From Paenibacillus alba (GTDB lineage: Bacteria; Bacillota; Bacilli; Paenibacillales; NBRC-103111), in contig NZ_JABMKZ010000007.1 of NCBI RefSeq assembly GCF_013204855.1, positions 1 through 64,000 of the forward strand: a stretch of DNA of 64,000 bases, given 5' to 3'. The notes beneath the pieces were generated by a model. That model was not told the DNA's origin. It worked only from the letters and a program-made list of their open reading frames with translations, and ran no database searches. Both the position numbers and the translations under genes were made by a program. Shown in pieces: positions 1 through 9,386 of the stretch. The stretch's first letter is position 1. The number at the start of each line of letters is the position of its first letter.

Positions 1-22
1 ACAATCGATATCAATGGGGATT

Positions 23-57
23 AAAAAAGATGACCCCTGTGCAATACAGGAATCATC
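23..57 (-). terminator. Rho-independent terminator, leftward
   Basis: On the minus strand a hairpin (GATGA/TCATC outer arm, CCTGT/ACAGG inner arm, 5-base loop, a two-base mismatch between the arms) is followed by six T residues. It lies about 100 bases beyond the stop of the small minus-strand ORF at 161-403 and supports leftward transcription there. Confidence 0.65.
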
Positions 58-160
58 TATTGTTAGCTGTCTAGATTTAAACTGAGTTTTTTCAAGTGTC
101 CTTGACAAAGGGTCCAGATCATTCTGATTAAGGGTGACTTTTTTATGCTATGAAACCTGT

Positions 161-403
161 TCAGAACTGAATTATGGGATATCCATAGACATTGCTGTAC
201 GGAATGCCGAGATACATGGGAGTAATCATATGGTAGGGTATATAAGAATAGTTGGTAATAGGGCCAAATACTTGCATTCCTTGATAAGGAGTTTGATGGT
301 TTATTTTGAGACCAGTTATCCCAGGTGGCCATACCGTTCCAACATTCCCAACTGCCTCTGGTCGCCAATAATTCATTTCTTTCCCATTATTTCCTTCATG
401 CAT
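161..403 (-). CDS. Small Tyr/Pro/Gly-rich protein, unknown function
   Basis: An 80-residue ORF with no recognised domain. Its mature part is rich in Tyr, Pro, Gly and Ile, with short repeats such as YIPYH and YGYP, a composition seen in small spore-coat or surface-layer proteins of Bacillales (inference only). A GGTGG-type ribosome site sits about 8 bases before the first ATG; an alternative ATG nine codons in follows a purine-rich AAGGAAA stretch. A terminator hairpin at 23-57 lies downstream in the same direction. Two overlapping frames are also open, so this may be a chance ORF. No signal peptide or transmembrane segment is visible. Confidence 0.4.
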   Translation of the reverse strand: MHEGNNGKEMNYWRPEAVGNVGTVWPPGITGLKINHQTPYQGMQVFGPITNYSYIPYHMITPMYLGIPYSNVYGYPIIQF

Positions 404-594
404 TCAGCAGTCCACCCAACTTATATTATGGTCTGATGCTAGTGTATGCCTTGTAGAGTGATTCAGTTCCTATAAGAGGCCTCTATTCATCAAGCAGGTG
501 GCGGGAGAGCTTGTTGAGAATAGCCATATGGTTCTAAACAATGAACCATTGAAAAAGAGTTTTTTGGTATACCCTATCAACTACATTCACTCCC

Positions 595-1995
595 TTAATT
601 CTTCTCTCCACTAGTCGGACTAGATTTCATCTTAGTCACATGCCTATGCTTTGTCAATAACGCAACAATGGCGCCTATCCGTTCTATTCCTCTCGCAATG
701 TCATCCTCGTTTACGTTGGTTGCGTTTAGCTTCACTAGGTTATCCCTCTCGAAATTGTTCAAATAATTCCGGTCCAAAGACTCCAGTAAAATCGATTCTT
801 TCTTTAATTTTGCGATAAGCTGCGCAGCGGAAACCCTCCTATCCAGCAAAATATGCGTATGAATGAACGGATGTTTCGAGCGCTCATAGGTGAAGGCACC
901 GCCGTTGCGGGCAGCCTCCTTCGCAAGCGCAGCGTCGAGCAGCTTCGCCCTAGCCGCGTATCTGCTGCGGATTTTGGCAAGATGGCGGTCGAACATGCCG
1001 CTGCGCAAATAGATTTCAAGAGCGGCCTGCGACAGCATGGAGCTGTCGATATCGTTTTGCTTCTTGTACAGCCGAAACGTCTCAACAAGTGGATCAGGGA
1101 TGACCGCAATGCCGATGCGCAGGCCGGGGAAAATAATTTTGGAATAGCTTTTTAAATAAATGACATGCGACGAATTATCATGAGCAAATAACGGATCGGC
1201 CTTGCTGTCCTGCTCGAAATCGGCGAGGTAATCATCCTCAACGATATAAACATCGTATTTGGCAGCAAGTCTAGCAAGCCGCTTCTTTTCTTTGCTCGTA
1301 TAGGAGCAGCCCAGCGGATTGTGGAATCGCGGCATCGTATAAAAAAACTTTATGTCCTCCGTACGAAAGATGTTCTCCAGCTTATCAAAATCAATGCCCG
1401 CAAAGCGGCGCTCGATGCCGATGACCGGCATGCGACGCGTCTCCAAATATTCAATTAACAGATGATAGCCAGGCTGTTCAATCAGCACCTTCTGCTTGCC
1501 ATTTGGGAAGGGCATTGCTGCAAGCAGCGACAACGCCTGCTGAACCCCGGATACAACAAAAATATTCCGCTCCTCGGTAAACACCTGATATCCCATTAAT
1601 TGCTTGCGTACGATATCGATCAGGGATGCCATTCCTTTGGCAGTGCCGTAAACAAATAAATCCTTCTGGTACGTGTCGATCGCTTTATTGATGCAATGCT
1701 GAAAATCCAAATAAGGAAACACATTTGGATCAGGGGCGGCATCCGAAAAGTTCAAAATAGGTGATGCTTGGCCTTGGGAAGAATTTGTCCCTTTGACAAC
1801 GTAATAGCCGCTCTTTGGCATCGCATAAATGAGATGGCGTTTCTCCAGCTCATCCAGTGCCTTAATGATCGTACTCTTGCTGCAGCCGTACTGCTCCGAA
1901 AGCATGCGGATCGAAGGAAGCTTCTGTCCATCCTTATATGGCTCCTTCAATATCAGTTCCTCCAGCTCATTCATGAGCTTTAAATACATGTACAT
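595..1995 (-). CDS. MocR/PdxR-family transcriptional regulator (GntR HTH + aminotransferase-like domain)
   Basis: The N-terminal 70 residues form a GntR winged helix (GQKLPSIRMLSEQYGCSKST, recognition-helix region, then a GYYVV wing). The remainder is a fold-type I aminotransferase domain with a LKSYSKIIFPGLRIG segment carrying the PLP-lysine region, so it should bind pyridoxal phosphate and respond to a PLP-linked amino compound. The start is the ATG at 1995, because AGGAG lies 7 bases before it and is too close to the upstream TTG. It is divergent from the EamA exporter at 2111; MocR regulators commonly control such a neighbour. A perfect 7-bp-arm palindrome in the leader (2016-2033) is the probable operator. 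Effector and target are inferred from context only. Confidence 0.9.
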   Translation of the reverse strand: MYMYLKLMNELEELILKEPYKDGQKLPSIRMLSEQYGCSKSTIIKALDELEKRHLIYAMPKSGYYVVKGTNSSQGQASPILNFSDAAPDPNVFPYLDFQHCINKAIDTYQKDLFVYGTAKGMASLIDIVRKQLMGYQVFTEERNIFVVSGVQQALSLLAAMPFPNGKQKVLIEQPGYHLLIEYLETRRMPVIGIERRFAGIDFDKLENIFRTEDIKFFYTMPRFHNPLGCSYTSKEKKRLARLAAKYDVYIVEDDYLADFEQDSKADPLFAHDNSSHVIYLKSYSKIIFPGLRIGIAVIPDPLVETFRLYKKQNDIDSSMLSQAALEIYLRSGMFDRHLAKIRSRYAARAKLLDAALAKEAARNGGAFTYERSKHPFIHTHILLDRRVSAAQLIAKLKKESILLESLDRNYLNNFERDNLVKLNATNVNEDDIARGIERIGAIVALLTKHRHVTKMKSSPTSGEKN

Positions 1996-2015
1996 CGGCA
2001 AGCTCCTAGCTTATG

Positions 2016-2033
2016 ATCTGTAACGGTACAGAT
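2016..2033. promoter_or_regulatory. Candidate MocR operator palindrome
   Basis: ATCTGTA-ACGG-TACAGAT is a perfect inverted repeat between the divergent MocR and EamA genes, 20 bases upstream of the chosen MocR start. Such spacing suits autoregulation plus control of the exporter. The role is inferred from position and symmetry. Confidence 0.5.
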
Positions 2034-2110
2034 AGCGATTTTCTCTATTGTAGCATGCATGGCTCGGAGTTACGATATACCTAACAAAAACAGTTACCAG
2101 GAGGAACGTT

Positions 2111-3088
2111 ATGACAGCAGCACAATTGGACTCCAAAACAAAGCGCTTCGCATACTCAGCCATCGTTATTTACTCCACCATTGTAGGACTCTCTTTTCTT
2201 TTCGGAAAATTAGCTTTAACGGTTGCAACGCCGCTAGATAGCCTTGCTCACCGCTTTACCGTCTCCCTTATCGCGGCGACTATTCCTGTTCTATTCGGAT
2301 GGATGAAGCTTCAGATTAAACCGCGAGATGTGCTGGCTATTCTTCCGCTTGCCATCCTATATCCGTCGATGTTCTTTGCTTTTCAAGCGTTTGGCTTGCA
2401 ATTCACGACCTCCGCCGAGGCGGGCATTATCCACGCGACGGTGCCGATCTTCACGATGGTTGCGGCCGCTTATTTCCTGAAGGAGCGTACGACGAGGCTG
2501 CAGCAGCTTTCGACGCTTCTCTCCGTAGCAGGCGTCGTATTTATTTTTGTCATGAAAGGTACGACGATTGATCTAACGAATATGAAAGGCACGCTGCTCA
2601 TTCTCTTGTCAGCCCTCTCATTAGCGGGATATAGCGTACTTGCAAAAAAGCTTACTGTGCGCATAAAGGTGATTGCCATGACCTATGTGATGACGGTGAT
2701 TGGCTTCCTTGTCTTCAACCTGATGGCGGTAGGCCAACATTTGGCAGAAGGAACGCTATCCCTTTATTTTCAGCCGTTTGCAAGCCCGGTGTTCCTGCTG
2801 GCAATACTCTATTTGGGCGTACTCTCCTCGCTCATTTCCAGCTTGCTCAGCAATTACGCCTTATCGAAGCTCGAGGCATCGAAGGTGAGCGTGTTCAACC
2901 ATCTTGCCACATTAGTTTCCATTGTTGGGGGCTTCGTTTTCTTGCATGAGCAGCTAGCGTATTACCACATAATCGGCGCAGCTGTCATCATCGCGGGAGT
3001 GCTGGGCGCGAATGCGGGGACATGGAGAAGGAGGAAAGCGGCGCTTCCTCCCAAGTTATCTAATCGAATGATAAATAAGAATGGATAG
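2111..3088 (+). CDS. EamA/DMT-family transporter (10 TM)
   Basis: A 325-residue integral membrane protein with about ten hydrophobic helices in two repeated EamA halves, the usual size for drug/metabolite exporters. The end of the first half carries the typical A.A.YFLKERTT pattern and the second half GGFVFLHEQL. GAGGA lies 6-9 bases before the ATG. It is divergent from the MocR regulator and followed by a hairpin terminator at 3138-3170, so it is probably monocistronic. The substrate cannot be read from sequence; amino acids or related metabolites are common for MocR-linked members. Confidence 0.9.
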   Translation: MTAAQLDSKTKRFAYSAIVIYSTIVGLSFLFGKLALTVATPLDSLAHRFTVSLIAATIPVLFGWMKLQIKPRDVLAILPLAILYPSMFFAFQAFGLQFTTSAEAGIIHATVPIFTMVAAAYFLKERTTRLQQLSTLLSVAGVVFIFVMKGTTIDLTNMKGTLLILLSALSLAGYSVLAKKLTVRIKVIAMTYVMTVIGFLVFNLMAVGQHLAEGTLSLYFQPFASPVFLLAILYLGVLSSLISSLLSNYALSKLEASKVSVFNHLATLVSIVGGFVFLHEQLAYYHIIGAAVIIAGVLGANAGTWRRRKAALPPKLSNRMINKNG

Positions 3089-3137
3089 GAATCAGCTTAT
3101 CTGCAACGCTGCCTCCACCAGCATGGTTGCAACAAGA

Positions 3138-3170
3138 ATAAAGCAGGTCGCCGCGGCGCCTGCTTTATTG
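3138..3170. terminator. Bidirectional hairpin terminator
   Basis: AATAAAGCAGG and CCTGCTTTATT form a perfect 11-bp stem around an 11-base GC-rich loop. The A/T-rich stem base can serve both the rightward exporter gene and the leftward DeoR gene ending at 3220. Confidence 0.75.
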
Positions 3171-3219
3171 GTCTGTCATTATGGATCCAACATACTTCGT
3201 TAATACGGCGTTCGTCCGA

Positions 3220-4005
3220 TTACTCGCAAGCAATCCAATATACGCCTTTTCTCTCCAGCAAATCTTTCCAATCCCTCGGATGCTCCTGATCCGACACGAC
3301 AATATCAACATCTTCCAGAGGGATGATCTGAGTAAACGCTTGTACCCCAATCTTGGATTGGTCTGCAAGAACAATCACTTCACGTGCCGATTTGGCAAAC
3401 AGCTTGGAAATAAACGTTTCGTTCAGATCATAGTCCGTCACGCCGCTCGTCAGGGAAAGACCACCGATGGATAAATACGCCTTGTTCAGATAAAACTGTC
3501 CCATCATCTGCTCGCAAAGCGGCCCTGTTATGGACTGCTGTTCCGGATTCAATTGCCCTCCGAGCATAAATACTTTGCCTGTAAAGCGATTGTTATTTAA
3601 TGCTTCGGATAAATAGGAGGCGATCGGCAGCGAGTTGGTAAGAATGGTAATATTTTTTTTGCCCTGGATCGATCTGGCCAGTTCCATCATGGTAGTACCT
3701 ACATCCAATGCGATGGTATCGCCGTCCTCGATCAGCTCAGCCGCTCGTATACCAATTCTCTGTTTGGCGTCAGCATACAATTCGGTACGCTGCTGAAAAG
3801 AAGGTTCCCCATGCTCGTAACCAGAACGTACAGCACCTCCATATACTCTATGAAGCTTGCCCTCAACCTCCAACACATCCAGGTCCCGGCGTATCGTTTC
3901 TGAGGAAACTCCCAATTGTTCAGCCATCGGGAGTACCTTCACCTTGCCTTCACGATACAATGTTTGTAAGATAAGATCTTTTCTTTCCTGAGCCAAAAGC
4001 GACAA
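3220..4005 (-). CDS. DeoR-family transcriptional regulator
   Basis: An N-terminal DeoR helix-turn-helix (VLPMAEQLGVSSETIRRDLD, then LEVEGKLHRVYGGA) precedes a DeoR sensor domain (IALDVGTTMMELA, ITILTNS, FMLGGQL, SIGGLSLTSGVTD), which in this family binds a phosphorylated sugar. No ATG fits the start. TTG at 4005 has GGTGGTG 6 bases upstream; TTG at 4023 would add six residues. It is the last gene after the ABC transporter and SLH genes on the same strand but has its own promoter with a palindromic spacer (4050-4077), so it is likely autoregulated and controls that cluster. Effector unknown. Confidence 0.9.
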   Translation of the reverse strand: MSLLAQERKDLILQTLYREGKVKVLPMAEQLGVSSETIRRDLDVLEVEGKLHRVYGGAVRSGYEHGEPSFQQRTELYADAKQRIGIRAAELIEDGDTIALDVGTTMMELARSIQGKKNITILTNSLPIASYLSEALNNNRFTGKVFMLGGQLNPEQQSITGPLCEQMMGQFYLNKAYLSIGGLSLTSGVTDYDLNETFISKLFAKSAREVIVLADQSKIGVQAFTQIIPLEDVDIVVSDQEHPRDWKDLLERKGVYWIACE

Positions 4006-4049
4006 CTTACACACCACCGCCAAACTGAAATAGATACTAAATTAGTTTA

Positions 4050-4077
4050 AGTATAGCCGATTTAAAATCGAATTCAA
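4050..4077 (-). promoter_or_regulatory. SigA-type promoter with internal palindrome (DeoR gene)
   Basis: Minus strand: TTGAAT, 16-base spacer, TATACT. The spacer holds the perfect palindrome CGATTT-A-AAATCG (4058-4070), which is where an autorepressor could block polymerase. The promoter lies about 45 bases before the chosen DeoR start. Operator function is inferred. Confidence 0.55.
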
Positions 4078-4096
4078 AGACACATTGAGGTAGGCT

Positions 4097-7000
4097 CTAT
4101 TTTAGCGGATTGCCAAACAAAACATGATGAATCACTTGTGCTGCCTCTGCCCTTGTTGTCGTTCCTCCAGGTACAAAAATGCCATCCGCCCGTCCATTCA
4201 GTAAATGCAGACCCGCTGCAGACAAGACAGATGGTTGGGCCCACTCGCTAATCTGCCCTTGATCGGAGAACGCAACATCAGTGGAGGCTACCTCTTTGTT
4301 TCCGAATTTTACATGCCAAGCCCGCATCAGCATCGTGGCCATTTGTTCACGGGTGATAGCCGCATCCGGAATAAACTCAAGATCGCTGACTCCTTCAACG
4401 ATTCCCGCTTTTGCAGCAGCATTGACTTCGTTCGTATACCAAGCCGTATTCGGAATGTCTACATATTGGCTCGTACCGTTCAAAGGAAGCTCTAACATGC
4501 GTGCAAGAAGTGCAGCAAACTCTGCTCGTGTAATTTGTTTATCTGGATAGAAGCCTTGTGAACCTAGAGAAGAAGTAATCATCGGCTCGACCACCATGGA
4601 TTGAAACAGATCTCTCGCTGCGAGGTCGCCGATAACTTGAGCCGCCCAATGCTCCTTCACATCAAAATAATTCACGTTGTATTCAAGAATGACGAAGTCT
4701 CCGCCACCCGACATGGTAAACTCAGCTTCGGTGGAATCCGAAGAACGGTTTGGCGAGTGAAATCTCAATTGTCCGTCTTCATTTAAATGGTACAATCCGA
4801 GACGCTTACCATTAGCCTTTGGCGGCAATGGTAAATGAACTTCAGCCATTTGGCTGCTCGTACTCGCCCCGATACCCGCAGTGGACGTATTCGAGTTCCA
4901 ATCCATATGAATCATCTTTGCTGCAGGAGTAATTTGCACAGCTTGACGGTTGTGCAGCTCCGTCAGCACATCCAGCAGCTCGTCATCCCAGATTCGGTAA
5001 GATAAAGAAAGTGCAGCTTGGCTTCTCTGCTCCTCCGTCATAGTCGAAGCCGTTGTTTGGAGAGACTTATACGGAACCACAATAGTGCCCCAGTCAAATT
5101 GGAGTGAAATTTTCGGCACGGTCATCGATTTAACCGCAGCGTAAGGGACATCCACTTGAGCCTTCCCTTCCTCCACTTTAATAATAGCGGACTCTTGACC
5201 GTTTGTTGGCATCAATTGCTCGGCACTCAGTTTCAAGATAAATGCTTGATCGGCTCCTCCTGGTACGGTTGGAGGTACATAGCCTCCCCCGCCATTGCTG
5301 CTTCCAGCATTTCCGTTACCGCCATTATTACCGTTATGGTTATCAGCAATGACAACAAGTTCCGTACTCGCTTCCATGCCGTTATAGGTTACCGTAATTG
5401 TAGCATGACCAGGGCTCAGCGCTGTCACGATGCCATCGTTATCAATTGTTGCTACCTGCTCATAGCTGCTATAAAATTTTAGACCGTCTTGTATGGGAAC
5501 TAATTTGTTATCAGGGCTATACAGCCCGAAAACGTTGGCCTGGCCTTTCTCACCGACGATTAACTGATGCAGCCCATCTATTGTGAGAGATTTAAGCTTA
5601 GGAGTAACATCGACTTCTTCTTGCTTGGCTTGAACCAATAGCGTATAGCTGCTGTGAAGAGCTTGATAGGTTGCAGAAATGACCGTTTCTCCTGCTTTAA
5701 GTGCCTTCACTTTTCCAGTAGTTACATCCAACGACGCCACTTCCGGATTGGAATTGGAAAGCTGGAGCCCTTTAGCTATTATTCTTCCACCGTCTAAAAG
5801 TATGGTAGAACTGCTATCACTATAAGTCGCTCTTACAACCGTCTGCCGTTCATCATCCACAATAGAAGGTTTTAATCCCTCCAACTGAATAGACTGAAGG
5901 ACTGGGGAAGTCACCGGAACCGTTTGAACCAATAACTTGTAGGACGTAATCAGAGAACCTAGAGACGCTGTAATAATCGTTTCGCCTTCTCCATGCGCTG
6001 TGATATTCCCATTTGCGTCTACGGAGGCAACTTCAAGCTTGCTGCTGCTTACTAGGAATCCGTTCACGATTTCCTTTCTGCCATCCGTATAAGTCGCTTC
6101 TACGACTGAATTGCGTCGTTCTCCCACCTTCATGGGCGCTAGTCCCTGCAAGCGGATCGATTCAATAACAGGTTTCGCAATGGAGAACGTACGTTCCTCT
6201 GACTTTGTTTGATTGCCGTATGAATCCTTGGCCACTGCATACCAAGTGTAAGGCTGGTTATAAGCCCGCTGCTTCCATGAGTATTCAGCCACTCCCGTAT
6301 CCGAAGCAGCCGGTGTAGTCTGGAGCAGGCTAGGCGAGCTTCCTTTTATTCCGATATAGCCTGTAGCCAGTTCGATAGGCTCGTTGTTCACATTTAACGG
6401 CATGGTGTAAAATTCGTGCTTCTCCTGGAAAAAACCGTAGTTATCCTTCGTAATAGGAGAATAAGGCACCATAGAGATCGTCTGCTTCTTCAAATCGAAA
6501 TACATCATACGAATGTACCCAGCTCCACCCAATGCAGCATCTTGATAGTCGTGCAGCAGCTCATAGACGACTTTACCGCCAATTCGCTTTACATTGTAAT
6601 AGGCCGATTGGTTGTGACCGCACAATACCATAAAAATGTTACTGTTAGGCTGTACAATCTGCTCCATAATTTTTTTGCCGCCGTAATCATCTGTACCATA
6701 TGTGCCGGAATACAGTAAATATTCGTGCACGGCTAAAATGGCTTTGCGATCCTTGTATTGCTGCAAGACTTGGTTGGCCCAATTAATCGAAGATTGATTA
6801 AAGCCCCCCCACCCGATATACATGATGATGAAATCCACGCCGCCGGCGGAAATGAGATCATAATGGTTCTGATTCCAGCTGTTATACTCGTTATAGTAAG
6901 GCTTTCCTTGAAACAGCTTTCCGGCAAATCGGAATGCACCGAAATATTTCCCGTACAAGGCGTTGTTCATATCGTGATTTCCTTGAATCACACCATAAGG

Positions 7001-9343
7001 GATACCGGCATTGTCCAAAATTTTCATGCTGTGATCAGCATTTTGCCATTGAGATTCCTGGTTCGCACTGTTTACAATATCCCCGGTATGAATCACATAC
7101 TGGATTTTTTGTGCATCCTTATTGTCGGCAATCCATTGCGTACTGGCATCGTATGCGCCCGGAAATGACTCGGCCTCAAGCTGGGTATCCGTCATCCATA
7201 CGAAGGAAAAATCATACTGGCTCGGATCCGGCTTTTGTCCCGGAAGCATGGTGTCTTTTTGCGTTGCAGCTACGTACAGCTTGGCTACTTTGGTTGTGCT
7301 GTTCACCATCGTAGTCTTATTCAACGTACCGATCAGCTTGAAATCGCTATTGTCGCTATTTCCGTTACGGGATGCGATGAGCTCCCATTTACTAGTCGAA
7401 TAGTTCCAAGCGTATAACATGACTTTCTCTTTGGAGTGTCCTTCCCATGACACTTCCAAATCTTTGACGCTGGATAGATCGTTATTAATGGTTAGATCAA
7501 AACGTTGATACGGATAATTAGACAGCGACTTGCTGCTGTAATAGTTCCCGTCTGAAGCTTTGATTCGATCATACGCCTCAACAGGCAGCGCTGTTTCTGA
7601 AGTAATTGACGCACTGCTCGGCGGATCCATCGAATCCGTTCGCTCATAGGCAACATCCGTCGTCAATTTGCTGCCAAAGTCTTTCACAACCTGCACATTT
7701 TTCTCATAAAAGCTAACATCCATTGGCTCACCTGTAGGCGACTTCGCCTTTACCCGAAGCGTTACATCACCGGTTTGCCGAGCTTGCTCCCCGCTAGCAC
7801 TTTCAGGAACAACGGATGGATTCAATTTTCGGCCATCAATTGTAAAAGTGACCGTTTTGCTCTCGATGACCGAAGGGTTGGCATTGGAAGCCGCCTCGAC
7901 ATATAGCGTATGAGCACCGCTTTTGAGCTCTTTCAAGATCGATTGAAAGGTTTTGTCGTCCTGATTGGCGTTCAATGCCACATAATCATTGGCGTCAAGC
8001 TTATAACGAATATTGGCCTTTTCGCTGGCCAGTCCGCTTAAGCTTAAGTCCGGAGTATAGTAGGTTTCCCCTTGCTTTGGTTGAAGCAGCGTCAGTTGCA
8101 GCGCATTTTTCTTTTCTGGTTGGCCAAATAGGATAAAATTGCTGTTTTTTCTCATACTTTTATACTCAGCCTTCACCCACGCCTCGCTGCGAGCTACTTT
8201 GGAAACACGAACCTCATCGACGCCACCGCGATAACCGCCACCGGCCGCACCAGCATCGGAAGATTTACTGATCGTCAATGGCGCGGTTGAGGTGCCGCTT
8301 GTCGTGATCAATGAACCTGTGCGGGCTGCTGAATCTACCAGTACTCCGTCCCGGTAAAGCTTGAGGTTATTTCCCGCTGCGTTTTTGTCATAAGTTAGTG
8401 TGAAATATGTCCAATCTTCCGTTACGTTTCCGCCGTTAAGCAGGGCTGCGCTGCTTCCGTTTTTGAGAGGATCGACATCGTTAGTGAACAAATTCGCACT
8501 CCATTTCCCTCCGGAAAGCTTCATAAAATAAGCCTGATTCAAGCTATCTGCGCTCCGCTGTCTAGCGATAAGGTAATACGAAAGTTTGGTTAATTCGTAA
8601 TCGTTCGCACGTGCCCATAAGGAAACAGTAAGCTGTTGTTCTCCATCTCCGACAAGCCCGTTTTTCGCTCTTACATAACCTCGATGGCTCTCATAATAAC
8701 GGCCTACCATGTTATATCTTGGATCGTCTTTTGCGTATAACGTGTACGAAGGTCCACTGTATTTTGCTCCTACCTCCTGCCGCAAGCCCATATTGTTATT
8801 AGCTGTCGAGTCCTGATATTGTTTGACGGCAGTAGGCTGTTCGAAATAATCTTGAATTCGTTCACCGAAATGGTAGACGAGCAAAAAGTTCGGGTCCCAC
8901 ACCGCTTTTTGCTGGGGGGCACTTAATGTGCTGCCGCCATAATACAACCAAATGCGGTCTGATCTGGAAAGGCCATGGATCAGCGGAACTTTGACCCAAA
9001 CGATGCTTTCATCGTTTGGATCCCATTTTTCCACCTCATAGCTCAGTTCTTTCGTTTGATCATCATTGTAAAATTTCAGATCGCTCTCCGAGGTTACGGC
9101 GTAGTCGATCGTTGTTTTGTTCAATTTAATAGGAACAGGAAAATCGCTTAAATCCTCCGAACCGTCGGAATTGTCAATCGTCAGCATGACTCGGTTATTC
9201 CGGTCCGAATCCTTCCATGGAGCAGGATCAGGTGCCGTGCTCGCATAAGCACTGGATGGAGAAAATGACCATGATATCTGACATAAGATCATGAAGGCTA
9301 CGATAACCGCACACCACTTTTTTATACGCAGCATTGTTCGCAA
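4097..9343 (-). CDS. SLH-anchored surface metallophosphoesterase with LamG and Ig-like repeats
   Basis: A 1748-residue secreted protein. Order: signal peptide (1-35, cleavage near AYA-ST); DUF2341-like domain (about 40-140); LamG/concanavalin lectin-like domain (210-395); beta-sandwich linkers; calcineurin-like metallophosphoesterase (about 710-960); three Big-type bacterial Ig repeats (1090-1360); Gly/Asn-rich linker; C-terminal domain; three SLH repeats (about 1560-1748). Metal-ligand motifs are visible: D719 in TDTQ, D755 in HTGD, GNHD at 788-791, H873 and H910 in CGH. It should sit in the cell wall, bound by SLH to pyruvylated wall polymer, hydrolysing a phosphodi- or monoester. TTG at 9343 has GGAGGAG 6 bases upstream; the next ATG (9334) is too far. 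It lies in an apparent operon with the ABC transporter at 14.5-18.4 kb. Confidence 0.88.
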   Translation of the reverse strand: MRTMLRIKKWCAVIVAFMILCQISWSFSPSSAYASTAPDPAPWKDSDRNNRVMLTIDNSDGSEDLSDFPVPIKLNKTTIDYAVTSESDLKFYNDDQTKELSYEVEKWDPNDESIVWVKVPLIHGLSRSDRIWLYYGGSTLSAPQQKAVWDPNFLLVYHFGERIQDYFEQPTAVKQYQDSTANNNMGLRQEVGAKYSGPSYTLYAKDDPRYNMVGRYYESHRGYVRAKNGLVGDGEQQLTVSLWARANDYELTKLSYYLIARQRSADSLNQAYFMKLSGGKWSANLFTNDVDPLKNGSSAALLNGGNVTEDWTYFTLTYDKNAAGNNLKLYRDGVLVDSAARTGSLITTSGTSTAPLTISKSSDAGAAGGGYRGGVDEVRVSKVARSEAWVKAEYKSMRKNSNFILFGQPEKKNALQLTLLQPKQGETYYTPDLSLSGLASEKANIRYKLDANDYVALNANQDDKTFQSILKELKSGAHTLYVEAASNANPSVIESKTVTFTIDGRKLNPSVVPESASGEQARQTGDVTLRVKAKSPTGEPMDVSFYEKNVQVVKDFGSKLTTDVAYERTDSMDPPSSASITSETALPVEAYDRIKASDGNYYSSKSLSNYPYQRFDLTINNDLSSVKDLEVSWEGHSKEKVMLYAWNYSTSKWELIASRNGNSDNSDFKLIGTLNKTTMVNSTTKVAKLYVAATQKDTMLPGQKPDPSQYDFSFVWMTDTQLEAESFPGAYDASTQWIADNKDAQKIQYVIHTGDIVNSANQESQWQNADHSMKILDNAGIPYGVIQGNHDMNNALYGKYFGAFRFAGKLFQGKPYYNEYNSWNQNHYDLISAGGVDFIIMYIGWGGFNQSSINWANQVLQQYKDRKAILAVHEYLLYSGTYGTDDYGGKKIMEQIVQPNSNIFMVLCGHNQSAYYNVKRIGGKVVYELLHDYQDAALGGAGYIRMMYFDLKKQTISMVPYSPITKDNYGFFQEKHEFYTMPLNVNNEPIELATGYIGIKGSSPSLLQTTPAASDTGVAEYSWKQRAYNQPYTWYAVAKDSYGNQTKSEERTFSIAKPVIESIRLQGLAPMKVGERRNSVVEATYTDGRKEIVNGFLVSSSKLEVASVDANGNITAHGEGETIITASLGSLITSYKLLVQTVPVTSPVLQSIQLEGLKPSIVDDERQTVVRATYSDSSSTILLDGGRIIAKGLQLSNSNPEVASLDVTTGKVKALKAGETVISATYQALHSSYTLLVQAKQEEVDVTPKLKSLTIDGLHQLIVGEKGQANVFGLYSPDNKLVPIQDGLKFYSSYEQVATIDNDGIVTALSPGHATITVTYNGMEASTELVVIADNHNGNNGGNGNAGSSNGGGGYVPPTVPGGADQAFILKLSAEQLMPTNGQESAIIKVEEGKAQVDVPYAAVKSMTVPKISLQFDWGTIVVPYKSLQTTASTMTEEQRSQAALSLSYRIWDDELLDVLTELHNRQAVQITPAAKMIHMDWNSNTSTAGIGASTSSQMAEVHLPLPPKANGKRLGLYHLNEDGQLRFHSPNRSSDSTEAEFTMSGGGDFVILEYNVNYFDVKEHWAAQVIGDLAARDLFQSMVVEPMITSSLGSQGFYPDKQITRAEFAALLARMLELPLNGTSQYVDIPNTAWYTNEVNAAAKAGIVEGVSDLEFIPDAAITREQMATMLMRAWHVKFGNKEVASTDVAFSDQGQISEWAQPSVLSAAGLHLLNGRADGIFVPGGTTTRAEAAQVIHHVLFGNPLK

Positions 9344-9386
9344 GAAATTCTCCTCCTACTTCGAGATGTTTATTGTACTCTTGGGC

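Noticed and set aside
528-549. ATGGTTC/GAACCAT hairpin near the MocR gene end
   Set aside because: No T-run follows it on the minus strand and it lies far from the stop, so a terminator role was not supported.
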